A stretch of 64,000 nt of DNA, from contig NZ_WKJQ01000001.1 of the NCBI RefSeq assembly GCF_009674625.1, positions 1,798,001 through 1,862,000 of the forward strand, read 5' to 3'. Both the position numbers and the translations under genes were made by a program. This document shows positions 47,133-55,274 of this stretch, piece by piece (the first letter of the stretch is position 1; every line of letters starts with the position of its first letter). The notes beneath the pieces were generated by a model that saw nothing but the letters and a program-made list of their open reading frames with translations, did not search any database and was not told where the DNA came from. The stretch is from Haloferax marinum (lineage in GTDB: Archaea > Halobacteriota > Halobacteria > Halobacteriales > Haloferacaceae).

Positions 47133-47210
47133 CCTTGCGCGACTCGGCCTCAGTTTCAGAATCGATAGCCTATCCCGAACACCTAACTCCCCTGCCCCCA
47201 GTCTGCCGGT

Positions 47211-48254
47211 ATGTTCGGTATCGGCACGCTCCCCGACCTCTTGCGACTGGTCGTCGTGCCCGTCCTCGCGTGGACCGCGTGGCGGGACATCCGCACGCGA
47301 CGCGTCCCCAACGTCGTCTGGTATCCGCTGGCGGCGCTGGGACTCGTCTTGCTCGTGTGGGAGACACTCGGCCACCTCCCGGTAGAGACGGTGTTCGACC
47401 GCCTCTACCTCATCCGCGTCGGTGTGAGCGTCTTCTTCGTCGTCCCGCTTTCGTACTTCTTCTGGCGACTCGGTGGCTTTGGAGGTGCCGACGCCAAGGC
47501 GCTCATGGTGTTCGCCATCTTGTTGCCGACGTTCCCGAGTTACACCGTCGGCGAACTGGTGTTCCCCCTCGAACGGACTGCCCTCGGCGTCTTCTCGATG
47601 ACCATCCTGACGAACACCGTCATCATCGGCCTCGCGTATCCTCTGTTGCTCGCCGCCCGCAACCTCGCGGCCGGGGAGTTCGAGTTTCCGCTTTCGTTCG
47701 TCGGCCGACGTATCTCTGTCTCGTCGCTTTCGACGACGCACGGCCGCCTCTTCGAGTCACCCGACGGTATCACGCGAAACGGGTTGGACATCGACGCGCT
47801 TCGGATGTACCTCCGCTGGCGTGGCAGCTCGCTCGCAGACCTCCGCGAGAACCCCGAGTCGTTCCGTGACCCCGAGAGTATCGGTGAGACGTTCGACCCG
47901 ACCGATGGCGCGGTCCACCGAGCGGTGAGTACCGACGGCGGCGTCACTGAAGGCGAGAGTACGCCGAGTGAATCGGGCGACGGCGGTTCTGAATTGGACG
48001 CCACCGCCACAGACACAGACACCGATTTCGACGACCCGTGGGGTGCCGCCGCGTTTCTCGATTCTATCGAGGGGTCGGCCTACGGCACGACACCCGAGAA
48101 ACTCCGTGGCGGTCTCGAACTCGTGACGACCCGCGACGCCATCTGGATTTCGCCGGGGATTCCGTTCATCGTCCCGATGTTCGTCGGTCTGGTCGTCGCG
48201 TTCGTCTACGGCGATATCCTCTTTGCCGTCCTCGGCGCAGTCGGAATCGCCTGA
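47211..48254 (+). CDS. pibD: Prepilin/preflagellin peptidase PibD (A24 family)
   Basis: 347 residues. The first catalytic aspartate is in [11 protein letters not shown] and the second in [12 protein letters not shown] (the GxGD-type motif). Around six membrane segments carry the active site; a hydrophilic acidic insert (about 200-285) precedes the last segments, longer than in most archaeal homologues. PibD cleaves class III signal peptides of archaellins and type IV pilins at the inner face of the membrane. Confidence 0.93.
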   Translation: MFGIGTLPDLLRLVVVPVLAWTAWRDIRTRRVPNVVWYPLAALGLVLLVWETLGHLPVETVFDRLYLIRVGVSVFFVVPLSYFFWRLGGFGGADAKALMVFAILLPTFPSYTVGELVFPLERTALGVFSMTILTNTVIIGLAYPLLLAARNLAAGEFEFPLSFVGRRISVSSLSTTHGRLFESPDGITRNGLDIDALRMYLRWRGSSLADLRENPESFRDPESIGETFDPTDGAVHRAVSTDGGVTEGESTPSESGDGGSELDATATDTDTDFDDPWGAAAFLDSIEGSAYGTTPEKLRGGLELVTTRDAIWISPGIPFIVPMFVGLVVAFVYGDILFAVLGAVGIA

Positions 48255-48309
48255 TGGGACGCGTTTGCGACGCACAAGAGATAACCTTCGTCACCTCGTG
48301 GCCCGAACT

Positions 48310-48678
48310 ATGACGGTCGATGTCGACTTCGGTGCGGACGGACTCGTCCCCGCCGTGGCGCAGGATGCGGAGTCCGGAGAGGTGCTCATGTTGGCGTACG
48401 TCTCGCCGGAGGCCCTCGAACGGACACTCGAGACGGGCCGGGCACACTACTACTCGCGGAGTCGCGACGAACTCTGGGAGAAAGGCGCGTCGAGCGGCCA
48501 CACACAGGACGTACGCGAGGTTCGCGTCGATTGCGACGCCGACACACTGCTCTACCTCGTCGACCAGAACGTCGGCGCGTGCCACACCGGCCACCGCTCG
48601 TGTTTCTACCGAACCATCGAGGGCGAGAACGTCGGTGAGCGCGTCTTCGACCCCGACGCCGTCTACGACGACGAGTAA
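48310..48678 (+). CDS. hisI: Phosphoribosyl-AMP cyclohydrolase
   Basis: 122 residues from ATG 48310. It opens the purine ring of phosphoribosyl-AMP in the third step of histidine synthesis. Family motifs: [32 protein letters not shown], and the zinc/magnesium ligands DCDADTLL and the C-x6-C-type [13 protein letters not shown]. Usual length. hisA and hisB lie 2.4 and 3.7 kb downstream. Confidence 0.95.
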   Translation: MTVDVDFGADGLVPAVAQDAESGEVLMLAYVSPEALERTLETGRAHYYSRSRDELWEKGASSGHTQDVREVRVDCDADTLLYLVDQNVGACHTGHRSCFYRTIEGENVGERVFDPDAVYDDE

Positions 48679-48701
48679 CCGAATGGAAGGTCGATAGGAG
48701 C

Positions 48702-48947
48702 ATGGTAAACGCAATCACCGCCGTGGCGGCCATCGTGGGACTCGGGTGTTTCGCACTCGGTGCCCGACTCCTCAAGAGCGCGGCGGCGGCCCGCCGTGTC
48801 GCCCGGTCAGACGACCCGGAGTTCGTCCTCGACCCGACGAGAGAGGGCCCGCCGGACGACGCCATAGACGGTGACGGCCTCGAACGCGGATTCATGCTCC
48901 TCGTCTTCGGTGCGCTCGCACTGGTTTTCGCGGCGATTAGCTTCTGA
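48702..48947 (+). CDS. Small two-span membrane protein, unknown
   Basis: 81 residues. A hydrophobic N-terminal helix (5-25) and a C-terminal one (62-81) flank an acidic loop (DDPEFVLDPTREGPPDDAID). It lies 23 bp after hisI and is probably co-transcribed with it. No function known to me. Confidence 0.65.
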   Translation: MVNAITAVAAIVGLGCFALGARLLKSAAAARRVARSDDPEFVLDPTREGPPDDAIDGDGLERGFMLLVFGALALVFAAISF

Positions 48948-48965
48948 GTGGTCTCCTCGCCGCCA

Positions 48966-49529
48966 TCACCCTTCGAGTGAGCGAGCCATGACGACTGCCG
49001 GATACGTCTCCTCTCCGACTGCCGTCTCGATTCGTTCGACGACGTCGAATCCTCTCGCCTCGTAGAACTGTCGCGCGACGTCGTTGGCTGCGAACGTCTC
49101 CAAGACGAGGCGGTCGTATCGTGAGGGGACTGCAGCAGTCACCTCGTCGAGCAGTGCCGACCCGATTCCCGCTCCCCAGCGAGTGGGGTCGACGTAGATG
49201 ACCCACAGACCGGCGTCGTCGTCGTCGACGAACGACTTCGTCTCCTCGCCCCACCGTGTCGCGGCGAACCCGACGACACCAGTCTCTTCATCCGGTGTGG
49301 ATTCGTCCACGGCGACGACGTATCTCCCCGAGTCGGTTTCGTCGAGCAGATTCGCATACTCGAACCGCTGGCGAAGTCCGTCGTCGTCGGGAGCGACGTC
49401 TGGGTCCGGGAGGGCGTCGCCAGGGAGGATGTGGTCGTAGGCGTCCACCCAACAGCGAACGTTCACTTGCCAGACGTCTCGCATCTCGGCGAGCGAACAC
49501 GGCGGCCTGATGTCGATGGAACTGTCCAC
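48966..49529 (-). CDS. GNAT family N-acetyltransferase
   Basis: 187 residues. The acetyl-CoA loop is visible in VDPTRWGAGIGSALLDEV (R-x-x-G-x-G pattern), followed by FAANDVARQFYEARGFDVVE, a classic GNAT end. The N-terminal part starts IDIRPPCSLAEMRDV. Substrate unknown. Convergent with the small membrane protein gene. Confidence 0.9.
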   Translation of the reverse strand: MDSSIDIRPPCSLAEMRDVWQVNVRCWVDAYDHILPGDALPDPDVAPDDDGLRQRFEYANLLDETDSGRYVVAVDESTPDEETGVVGFAATRWGEETKSFVDDDDAGLWVIYVDPTRWGAGIGSALLDEVTAAVPSRYDRLVLETFAANDVARQFYEARGFDVVERIETAVGEETYPAVVMARSLEG

Positions 49530-49569
49530 GTTCGAACTCGAGTCTGCCGAGGCAAAAATGGTTCTCGGG

Positions 49570-50934
49570 TTACAGGTCGGCTATCGCGGCGCGAAGTGCG
49601 TCTTCGGCGTCTTCGGCGAGTTCCGTCGCCCGTGCTTCGTCGCGGCCTTCGGCGTAGATGCGGACTTTGGGTTCCGTCCCCGAGGGACGGACGAGCACCC
49701 ACGCGTCACCGTAGTCGAGGCGGTAGCCGTCGGTCGTGTTCGGCGTGGCGTCGGCGGCCGCTGCGTACTCGTCGGCGGCGTTCAGCATGGCCGTCAACTC
49801 CGCTTCGCTGTCGTACTCGATGTTGATGCGGACGTTGTAGTAGTCTTGATACGGGGCGACGACGTCGCTCGCGGGGCGTTCGGCGACGAGTTCGAGGAAC
49901 TTCGCCGCGATGTAGGCGCCGTCGCGGACGAGTCGGTAGTTCGGGAAGAAGACGCCGCCGTTACCCTCGCCGGCGACGGGGACGTTCTCGCCCGCCCGCC
50001 AGAGTTCGCGGATTCGAGTGATGAGGTTCGTCGCACCGATTGGCGTGAGTTCGAGTTCGGCACCGACGTCGTCACACACGTCTACGAGTCGCTGGGAGAC
50101 GTTCACCGCAGAGACGGCGAAGTCACCCGGTTCGAGGAACGCAGCGGCGAGAGCCGCCAGTGACGCTTCGCCGGAGATAGTCTCGCCGTGTTCGTCCACG
50201 AAGATGGCCCGGTCTGCGTCGCCGTCGTGTGCGATACCGACGTCGGCGTCGGTCGCACGGACGAGTCGTTCGAGGTCACCGAGGTTCTCCGGCACCGGTT
50301 CGGATTCACGGCCGGGGAAGTGGCCGTCGGGTTGCGCGTTGACGGTCCGAACCTCACAGCCGAGTTCGCGCAAGAAGTCGGGGGTGACGAGCGACCCGGC
50401 GCCGTGGCCGGTGTCGAGCGCGACGGTGAGGTTCGCGGCCGCAATCGCCTCGCGGTCCACGTTCGCGAGCAGTTCTTCGCGGTAGTCGTCGTTCACCGTC
50501 TCGACCGGGCGACAGTAACCGACTTCGTCCCACTTGGCCACGTCGAACTCCTCGGTGAGGATGTGGTCTTCGATTCGCTCTAACTCCTCGACAGAGAGTT
50601 CGATACCGTCGTCGCCGACGAGTTTGACGCCGTTGAACTCCGGTGGGTTGTGCGAGGCGGTGATGACGACGCCCGGAATCGATTCGCTCTCACAGTACCG
50701 GACTGCGGCGGGTGTCGGAACCACGCCGAGGTCGTCTACGTCCACGCCGACGCTCGCGAGCCCGGACGCGGCGGCGTTGACGAACATCTCTCCTGTGGTT
50801 CGTGTATCGCGGGCGATGGCGACGCGGTCGGCGGTCCAGACCGTGCCGGCGGCCTTGGCGACGCGGAGGACGAACTCCGGGGTGAGGCTCTCACCAACCA
50901 CACCGCGCGTCCCGCTGGAACCGAAGAGTTTCAT
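49570..50934 (-). CDS. glmM: Phosphohexomutase (phosphoglucosamine/phosphomannomutase family)
   Basis: 454 residues. The phosphoserine loop is TASHNPPEFNG, the magnesium loop DGDADR, the sugar loop GEGNGG and the phosphate loop RPSGTEPKVRIY, in the normal order. It interconverts hexose 6- and 1-phosphates for cell-surface glycan and S-layer glycosylation precursors. Archaeal members of this clade may act on glucosamine, mannose or glucose phosphates, so the symbol is provisional. Confidence 0.88.
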   Translation of the reverse strand: MKLFGSSGTRGVVGESLTPEFVLRVAKAAGTVWTADRVAIARDTRTTGEMFVNAAASGLASVGVDVDDLGVVPTPAAVRYCESESIPGVVITASHNPPEFNGVKLVGDDGIELSVEELERIEDHILTEEFDVAKWDEVGYCRPVETVNDDYREELLANVDREAIAAANLTVALDTGHGAGSLVTPDFLRELGCEVRTVNAQPDGHFPGRESEPVPENLGDLERLVRATDADVGIAHDGDADRAIFVDEHGETISGEASLAALAAAFLEPGDFAVSAVNVSQRLVDVCDDVGAELELTPIGATNLITRIRELWRAGENVPVAGEGNGGVFFPNYRLVRDGAYIAAKFLELVAERPASDVVAPYQDYYNVRINIEYDSEAELTAMLNAADEYAAAADATPNTTDGYRLDYGDAWVLVRPSGTEPKVRIYAEGRDEARATELAEDAEDALRAAIADL

Positions 50935-51060
50935 TGACTATGTCTGTATCCCGGCGCGACAAAGCCGTTCCGAACTGTTGCTTCACGATTAACACACTGT
51001 TCACTCGCTGGCGTCGCCGCATTCGGTGCGTTTAGGCCCGTCGCTCGCTCACGATGGCGT

Positions 51061-51777
51061 ATGTTCCCGGAGTTCGAAGTCATCCCCGCTGTCGATATGC
51101 AAGACGGTGAAGTCGTCCAACTCGTGCAGGGTGAACGCGGTACCGAGAAGACCTACGGCGACCCGGTCGAGGCCGCCCAGCGCTGGGTCGACGCCGGCGC
51201 GAAGACGCTTCACCTCGTCGACCTCGACGGCGCGTTCGAAGGCGAGCGAAAGAACGCTCCGGCGGTCGATGCCGTCCTCGACGCTGTCGACGTTCCCGTC
51301 CAACTCGGCGGCGGCATCCGCACTGCCGACGGCGCTCGGAGCCTCTTGGACCGCGGACTCGACCGCGTCATCCTCGGGACGGCGGCCGTCGAAAACCCCG
51401 ACATCGTCTCCGAACTCGCCGAAGACTACCCCGACGGTGTGATGGTCAGTCTCGACGCGAAAGACGGTGAAGTGGTCGTCTCCGGGTGGACCGAAGGAAC
51501 CGGTCTCGACCCCGCCGAGGCCGCCGCTCGCTACGAGGAACTGGGTGCCGCGGCAATCCTCTTCACCGACGTCGACGTGGAGGGGCAACTCGAAGGCGTC
51601 CACCTCGAGACGACGTCTCGCGTCGTCGACGCGGTCGACATCCCGGTCGTCGCCTCGGGCGGTGTCGCCTCACTCGACGACATCACGGCGCTCCGTGACG
51701 TCGGTGCGGCCGCCACTGTCGTCGGCACGGCACTCTACGAGGGCCAGTTCACGCTCGAAGAAGCGATGGACGTCTGA
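51061..51777 (+). CDS. hisA: ProFAR isomerase HisA
   Basis: 238 residues, TIM barrel. It converts ProFAR to PRFAR, the fourth step of histidine synthesis. The catalytic acids are in IPAVDMQDG near the N-terminus and FTDVDVEGQLEG; phosphate-binding loops are GGGIRT and ASGGVASLDD. Length is standard. It is transcribed away from glmM. Confidence 0.95.
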   Translation: MFPEFEVIPAVDMQDGEVVQLVQGERGTEKTYGDPVEAAQRWVDAGAKTLHLVDLDGAFEGERKNAPAVDAVLDAVDVPVQLGGGIRTADGARSLLDRGLDRVILGTAAVENPDIVSELAEDYPDGVMVSLDAKDGEVVVSGWTEGTGLDPAEAAARYEELGAAAILFTDVDVEGQLEGVHLETTSRVVDAVDIPVVASGGVASLDDITALRDVGAAATVVGTALYEGQFTLEEAMDV

Positions 51778-51805
51778 GCAGGTTCCGACTGCTGACCCAG
51801 GTTTC

Positions 51806-51976
51806 TTAGAGACGAACGTACCGGCCGACGAGTCCCGCGAGGCTATCGACTGTGCCGTAGACGCCGACGGCAATCAGCAGTATCCCGATGAGCGCCGTCT
51901 CTATCCGTGACGTCGCGAGAAACGGCCCGCCGAGTGCGAGCATACTGAGTGTCACGACGTCGCGTTTCGGATTCAC
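51806..51976 (-). CDS. Small membrane protein, 56 residues
   Basis: Starts at GTG 51976 (MNPKRDVVTLSMLALGGPFL), 16 bp after the stop of another small membrane protein gene. One or two hydrophobic segments (about 9-22 and 24-45). The upstream frame extension is hydrophilic and unlikely to be translated. Unknown function. Confidence 0.55.
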   Translation of the reverse strand: MNPKRDVVTLSMLALGGPFLATSRIETALIGILLIAVGVYGTVDSLAGLVGRYVRL

Positions 51977-51992
51977 TACTCCGCCCTCATGG

Positions 51993-52151
51993 TCATCTGT
52001 CGTTTCGTGTCCCTTCTGCAAGTGCTGTCGCGCTCACCGCCAGTGCGACGAGTGCGAGGCCGAGTGCGACGGCCATCTCTGACTGTGCAGTCAACAGGAG
52101 TCCCCCGACGCAGATGGTGTACCCGGCCACCAGCGCTCCCTTACGGTGCAT
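51993..52151 (-). CDS. Small two-span membrane protein, 52 residues
   Basis: MHRKGALVAGYTICVGGLLL followed by a second hydrophobic helix (about 25-46) and a charged end. Too short for many gene finders, but composition, host-like codon use and the tandem arrangement with the 56-residue gene support it. The two may form a small membrane complex. Confidence 0.6.
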   Translation of the reverse strand: MHRKGALVAGYTICVGGLLLTAQSEMAVALGLALVALAVSATALAEGTRNDR

Positions 52152-52417
52152 ATCTCACAGTATCCGTCGGAAGATATGAAGTTCTCGGCAGACAGACGTC
52201 AGACGCGGCCACAACGCTGATATGGGTTTTTAAATTTCGGTGAGGTTGCCAAATAACAGACACCACATCGACCAACTCTGTGAGTGAATCCGGCAGCCAC
52301 GACTCACTCGACGCTGGCACTGAGTCTACATTCTGCTTGATTGACCGCGTTCGGACCACGTTCGCCAGCACACCGGCGACGAGAATCCCTATATGTACGG
52401 CCTTCTTCGAATGCGAC

Positions 52418-53011
52418 ATGAGCGACGCCGACCGAACCGCTGCCGTCTCCCGCGAGACCTCCGAGACGACCATCGACGTGACACTCGCCGTCGATGGCGA
52501 CGGTGACGCTGCCGTCGAGACCGGTATCGGATTCTTCGACCACATGCTGGAGGCTTTCGCCAAACACGGCCTGTTCGACCTGACGGTCCAGTGCGATGGC
52601 GACCTGCACATCGACGACCACCACACCGTCGAGGACGTGGCTATCGTCCTCGGTGAGGCGTTCACCGAGGCCCTCGGCGACAAACGCGGTATCGTCCGCT
52701 ACGCCGACCGAAAGGTCCCACTGGACGAAGCAGTCGCGTCCGTCGTCGTCGACGTCTCCGGTCGTCCCTTCTTCGACTTCTCTGGCGACTTCTCCCAACC
52801 GTACGTCGGTGAGTTCACGAGCGTCATGGCCGAACACTTCGCGATGTCGCTGGCGATGAACGCTGGCCTCACCTTACACGCCGGCGTCGAGGGGGAAAAC
52901 GCACACCACGAGGTCGAAGCGCTGTTCAAGGCGCTCGCACGTGCACTCGACGACGCGACGCGCGTGGACCCACGACGGTCGGACACACCGAGCACGAAAG
53001 GCAAACTGTAA
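52418..53011 (+). CDS. hisB: Imidazoleglycerol-phosphate dehydratase
   Basis: 197 residues from ATG 52418. It dehydrates IGP, the sixth step of histidine synthesis. Metal-binding motifs are present: [28 protein letters not shown], and [15 protein letters not shown] near the C-terminus. There is no phosphatase domain, as expected outside enterobacteria. An upstream in-frame extension has poor composition. Confidence 0.95.
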   Translation: MSDADRTAAVSRETSETTIDVTLAVDGDGDAAVETGIGFFDHMLEAFAKHGLFDLTVQCDGDLHIDDHHTVEDVAIVLGEAFTEALGDKRGIVRYADRKVPLDEAVASVVVDVSGRPFFDFSGDFSQPYVGEFTSVMAEHFAMSLAMNAGLTLHAGVEGENAHHEVEALFKALARALDDATRVDPRRSDTPSTKGKL

Positions 53012-53045
53012 TCGGTTCTTCGCGGAAACGCACTGAACGTCGTCT

Positions 53046-53672
53046 TCAGGGCTTTCGGAGCGTCCCGTCGTCGTCGACGAGGATGCCACGTTCGACTGCG
53101 TAGTCGAAGATGTCGGCGACCTGCTGGTCGTCTAAGTCGTAGGCGTTCGACGCCAGTGCCTCGACGTCCGCCCGCTCGACCGGGAACTCGCGGTTCTGGA
53201 GGATTCGAACGACCTTTCTGAACTGTGGTGGTTCGGACGGGATGTCGACGGCGTCTGCTTCCTCGGGAGTTTCGGCTGGTTCCTCGATACCTTCAGACGC
53301 TTCCTCGTCATCTTCAGACGCTTCCTCGACACCTTCGGGCGCGACGCTCTCTCGTGCCGACTCGTCCTCCAGTGGGTCTGCAGGGTCGTCGGCGTCTGGT
53401 GAGTCGTGGTCGGCGGGTTCGGGCGGCGTCGGTTCGGCGTCCTCGGCGTCACCATCGACGCGACCGGACTGTGTCTGATGGCCCGACGAGCTCTGTTCGT
53501 CGACGCCGAGTCGCGTGAGAAGGGGTGCGATGACGTCGGTTAGCGTCTCTTGGCAGTGGTCACAGAGGACGACTCGCTTCTGGTCGCTTGCCGGCGTGAG
53601 TTCCGGTGGCAGTACCTCGAAGACACCGACAGCGTCGGTGCCGCAGAAGTCACACGTGCGAAGTTCGCGCAT
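53046..53672 (-). CDS. Zinc-finger protein with winged-helix-like C-terminus
   Basis: 208 residues from ATG 53672. Two cysteine pairs (CDFC at 7-10 and CDHC at 37-40) form a zinc finger. A disordered Glu/Ser/Pro-rich middle (about 55-140) includes copy E of the 48-bp palindromic repeat. The C-terminal domain (VRILQNREFPVERADVEALA onward) looks like a small helical or winged-helix domain. Function unknown; divergent from the ACT-domain regulator. Confidence 0.75.
   Translation of the reverse strand: MRELRTCDFCGTDAVGVFEVLPPELTPASDQKRVVLCDHCQETLTDVIAPLLTRLGVDEQSSSGHQTQSGRVDGDAEDAEPTPPEPADHDSPDADDPADPLEDESARESVAPEGVEEASEDDEEASEGIEEPAETPEEADAVDIPSEPPQFRKVVRILQNREFPVERADVEALASNAYDLDDQQVADIFDYAVERGILVDDDGTLRKP
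53460..53507 (-). repeat. 48-bp double-hairpin coding repeat, copy E
   Basis: Hairpin 2 is CGACGAG-CTCTG-TTCGTCG (53484-53502, one G-T pair). Hairpin 1 is partly intact (GGAC-TGT-GTCT). The coding strand reads GVDEQSSSGHQTQSGR. Closest in hairpin 2 to copy B. Confidence 0.78.
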
Positions 53673-53827
53673 GCACGACGGGTCTTCCCCACGACGGTTA
53701 AACCCTCTTGCCGACCCGAGAACGCAGACGTTCGTCGTGATACTCGCCAGTCGTTCTGCGGCAGTCGTTCTGCGGCGGTTCCGACACACCACTTAATGTG
53801 GGTGGCCGCAAATCTGCGAGACGACGA

Positions 53828-54331
53828 ATGTTCGACGAGATTATGGAGAAGTTCGAGGGCAGTCCGAGCCAACAGGCTGTCATTCGACTGCTTTTGGAAC
53901 GCGGGTTCTCTGTGAACGACCAAGGCCGGGTGGTCTCCGGCGGTATCGAGATTCCGAACACGGGTATCGCACGCGAGGCAGGCGTCGACCGACGCGTCGT
54001 CGATTCGACGACCGACGCCATCCTCGCGGACGAAGAACTGCGACGCATCTTCCAGAACATCTCTGCGATTCCGAGTCTGATGGACCTCGCACCCGTTCTC
54101 GACTTGTCCGTCCTCACCGTCGAGGTCGCGAACGCCGACGAACCCGGTATCGTCGCCACCGTCACCTCCAAACTCGCCGACGCCGGCATCTCCATCCGGC
54201 AGACGATTAGCGAAGACCCCGAGTTCACAGACGACCCGAAACTCTACATCATCACCGACGAGTCCATCCCCGGCGAACTGCTCAACGAACTGTCGAACCT
54301 CGCGTTCATCAGACGTATCACGATCGCCTGA
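53828..54331 (+). CDS. Regulator with HTH and ACT domain
   Basis: 167 residues from ATG 53828. The N-terminal half is helical and contains VIRLLLERGFSVNDQGRVVS and a helix-turn-helix-like IPNTGIAREAGVDRRVVDST. The C-terminal half (about 95-167) is an ACT domain (NADEPGIVATVTSKLADAGI), which binds amino acids or similar ligands. Proximity to hisA/hisB hints at control of amino-acid synthesis, which is inference. Confidence 0.8.
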   Translation: MFDEIMEKFEGSPSQQAVIRLLLERGFSVNDQGRVVSGGIEIPNTGIAREAGVDRRVVDSTTDAILADEELRRIFQNISAIPSLMDLAPVLDLSVLTVEVANADEPGIVATVTSKLADAGISIRQTISEDPEFTDDPKLYIITDESIPGELLNELSNLAFIRRITIA

Positions 54332-54416
54332 ACGGCCGGTTTTTGCCTGTTAATTCGTGTAGGATTTTATCAGTGGAGCAATAAGGTTCATATCTCGTTT
54401 TGTGCTATTTCGTAGC

Positions 54417-54533
54417 ATGCTTAACACTCGCAGTTGCATGTGCTGTGGTGCGCAGGTCTCACGAACACACAATCTCTGTGGTGTTTGCATCCAAAACGGG
54501 TGTACGTCGTACGCAGGGGCCTGTGGACAGTGA
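54417..54533 (+). CDS. 38-residue zinc-finger micro-protein
   Basis: The frame reads MLNTRSCMCCGAQVSRTHNL and continues to CGVCIQNGCTSYAGACGQ before TGA. CMCCG and CGVC give a C-x2-C-G ... C-x2-C zinc site like the CPxCG small proteins of haloarchaea. An A+T-rich promoter-like stretch precedes it (ATAAGGTTCATATCTCG). It fills the gap between the ACT regulator and yigZ. Six of 38 residues are cysteines beyond chance. Confidence 0.7.
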   Translation: MLNTRSCMCCGAQVSRTHNLCGVCIQNGCTSYAGACGQ

Positions 54534-54598
54534 CCTGACGGGCCAGTCCGCCGAGTCGGTGCGAACCCTTTTGCATACCGCGACGCCAACTCGCAGTC

Positions 54599-55231
54599 AT
54601 GACTGACGCCTACCGTACGGTCGCCGACCGGGCCGAAGCGCGATTCGAAGTCCAAGGCTCGGAGTTCATCGGCTACATCTCGCCTGCGGAGACGGTCGAA
54701 GCGGCGGAGGCGTTTATCGACGAAATCGAAGCGCGACATCCGGACGCGACACACAACGTTCCGGCGTATCGCGTCCCAGCAGGTGCGGCGTCGTCGTCCG
54801 TCCCCGGTGGTGGAAACGTCATGCTCCGGGAGTACCAGAGCGACGACGGCGAACCGACCGGCTCGTCGGGAAAACCTGCCCTCAACGTCCTCGTCCAGCA
54901 GGACGTCCGCAACGTCGTCGTCGTCGTGACACGCTACTACGGCGGAACCAACCTCGGCGTCGGTGGTCTCGCGCGGGCCTACTCTCGTGCCGTCAAAGAG
55001 GCCCTCGACGCCGCTGGAATCGTCGAGGAGATTCCACACGAACGGTTCACTGCGACGGTCGAATACGACGACTCAGGCGACGTCCGCGGAATCCTCGAAT
55101 CGACCGGCGTCGAGTTCGACGCCGACTACGACCAGCACGTCTCGTTTTCGGTTCGCGTCCCTATCGACGACGCCGACGGTCTGCGTGACAGACTCCGGAG
55201 TGCGACGAGTGGCCGCGTCGAAATAGAATAG
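54599..55231 (+). CDS. YigZ/IMPACT family protein
   Basis: 210 residues. The UPF0029 N-terminal domain has the landmark EFIGYISPAETVEAAEAFID, HNVPAYR and DDGEPTGSSGKPALNVL, then VVVVTRYYGGTNLGVGGLARAYS. The C-terminal DUF1949-like domain follows (about 140-210). Bacterial and eukaryotic relatives are linked to translation or protease-like regulation; the archaeal role is unknown. Confidence 0.92.
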   Translation: MTDAYRTVADRAEARFEVQGSEFIGYISPAETVEAAEAFIDEIEARHPDATHNVPAYRVPAGAASSSVPGGGNVMLREYQSDDGEPTGSSGKPALNVLVQQDVRNVVVVVTRYYGGTNLGVGGLARAYSRAVKEALDAAGIVEEIPHERFTATVEYDDSGDVRGILESTGVEFDADYDQHVSFSVRVPIDDADGLRDRLRSATSGRVEIE

Positions 55232-55274
55232 AACGGAAGCGACGGGAGTCGCTCGGCCGAAGCCGGAAGCGACG

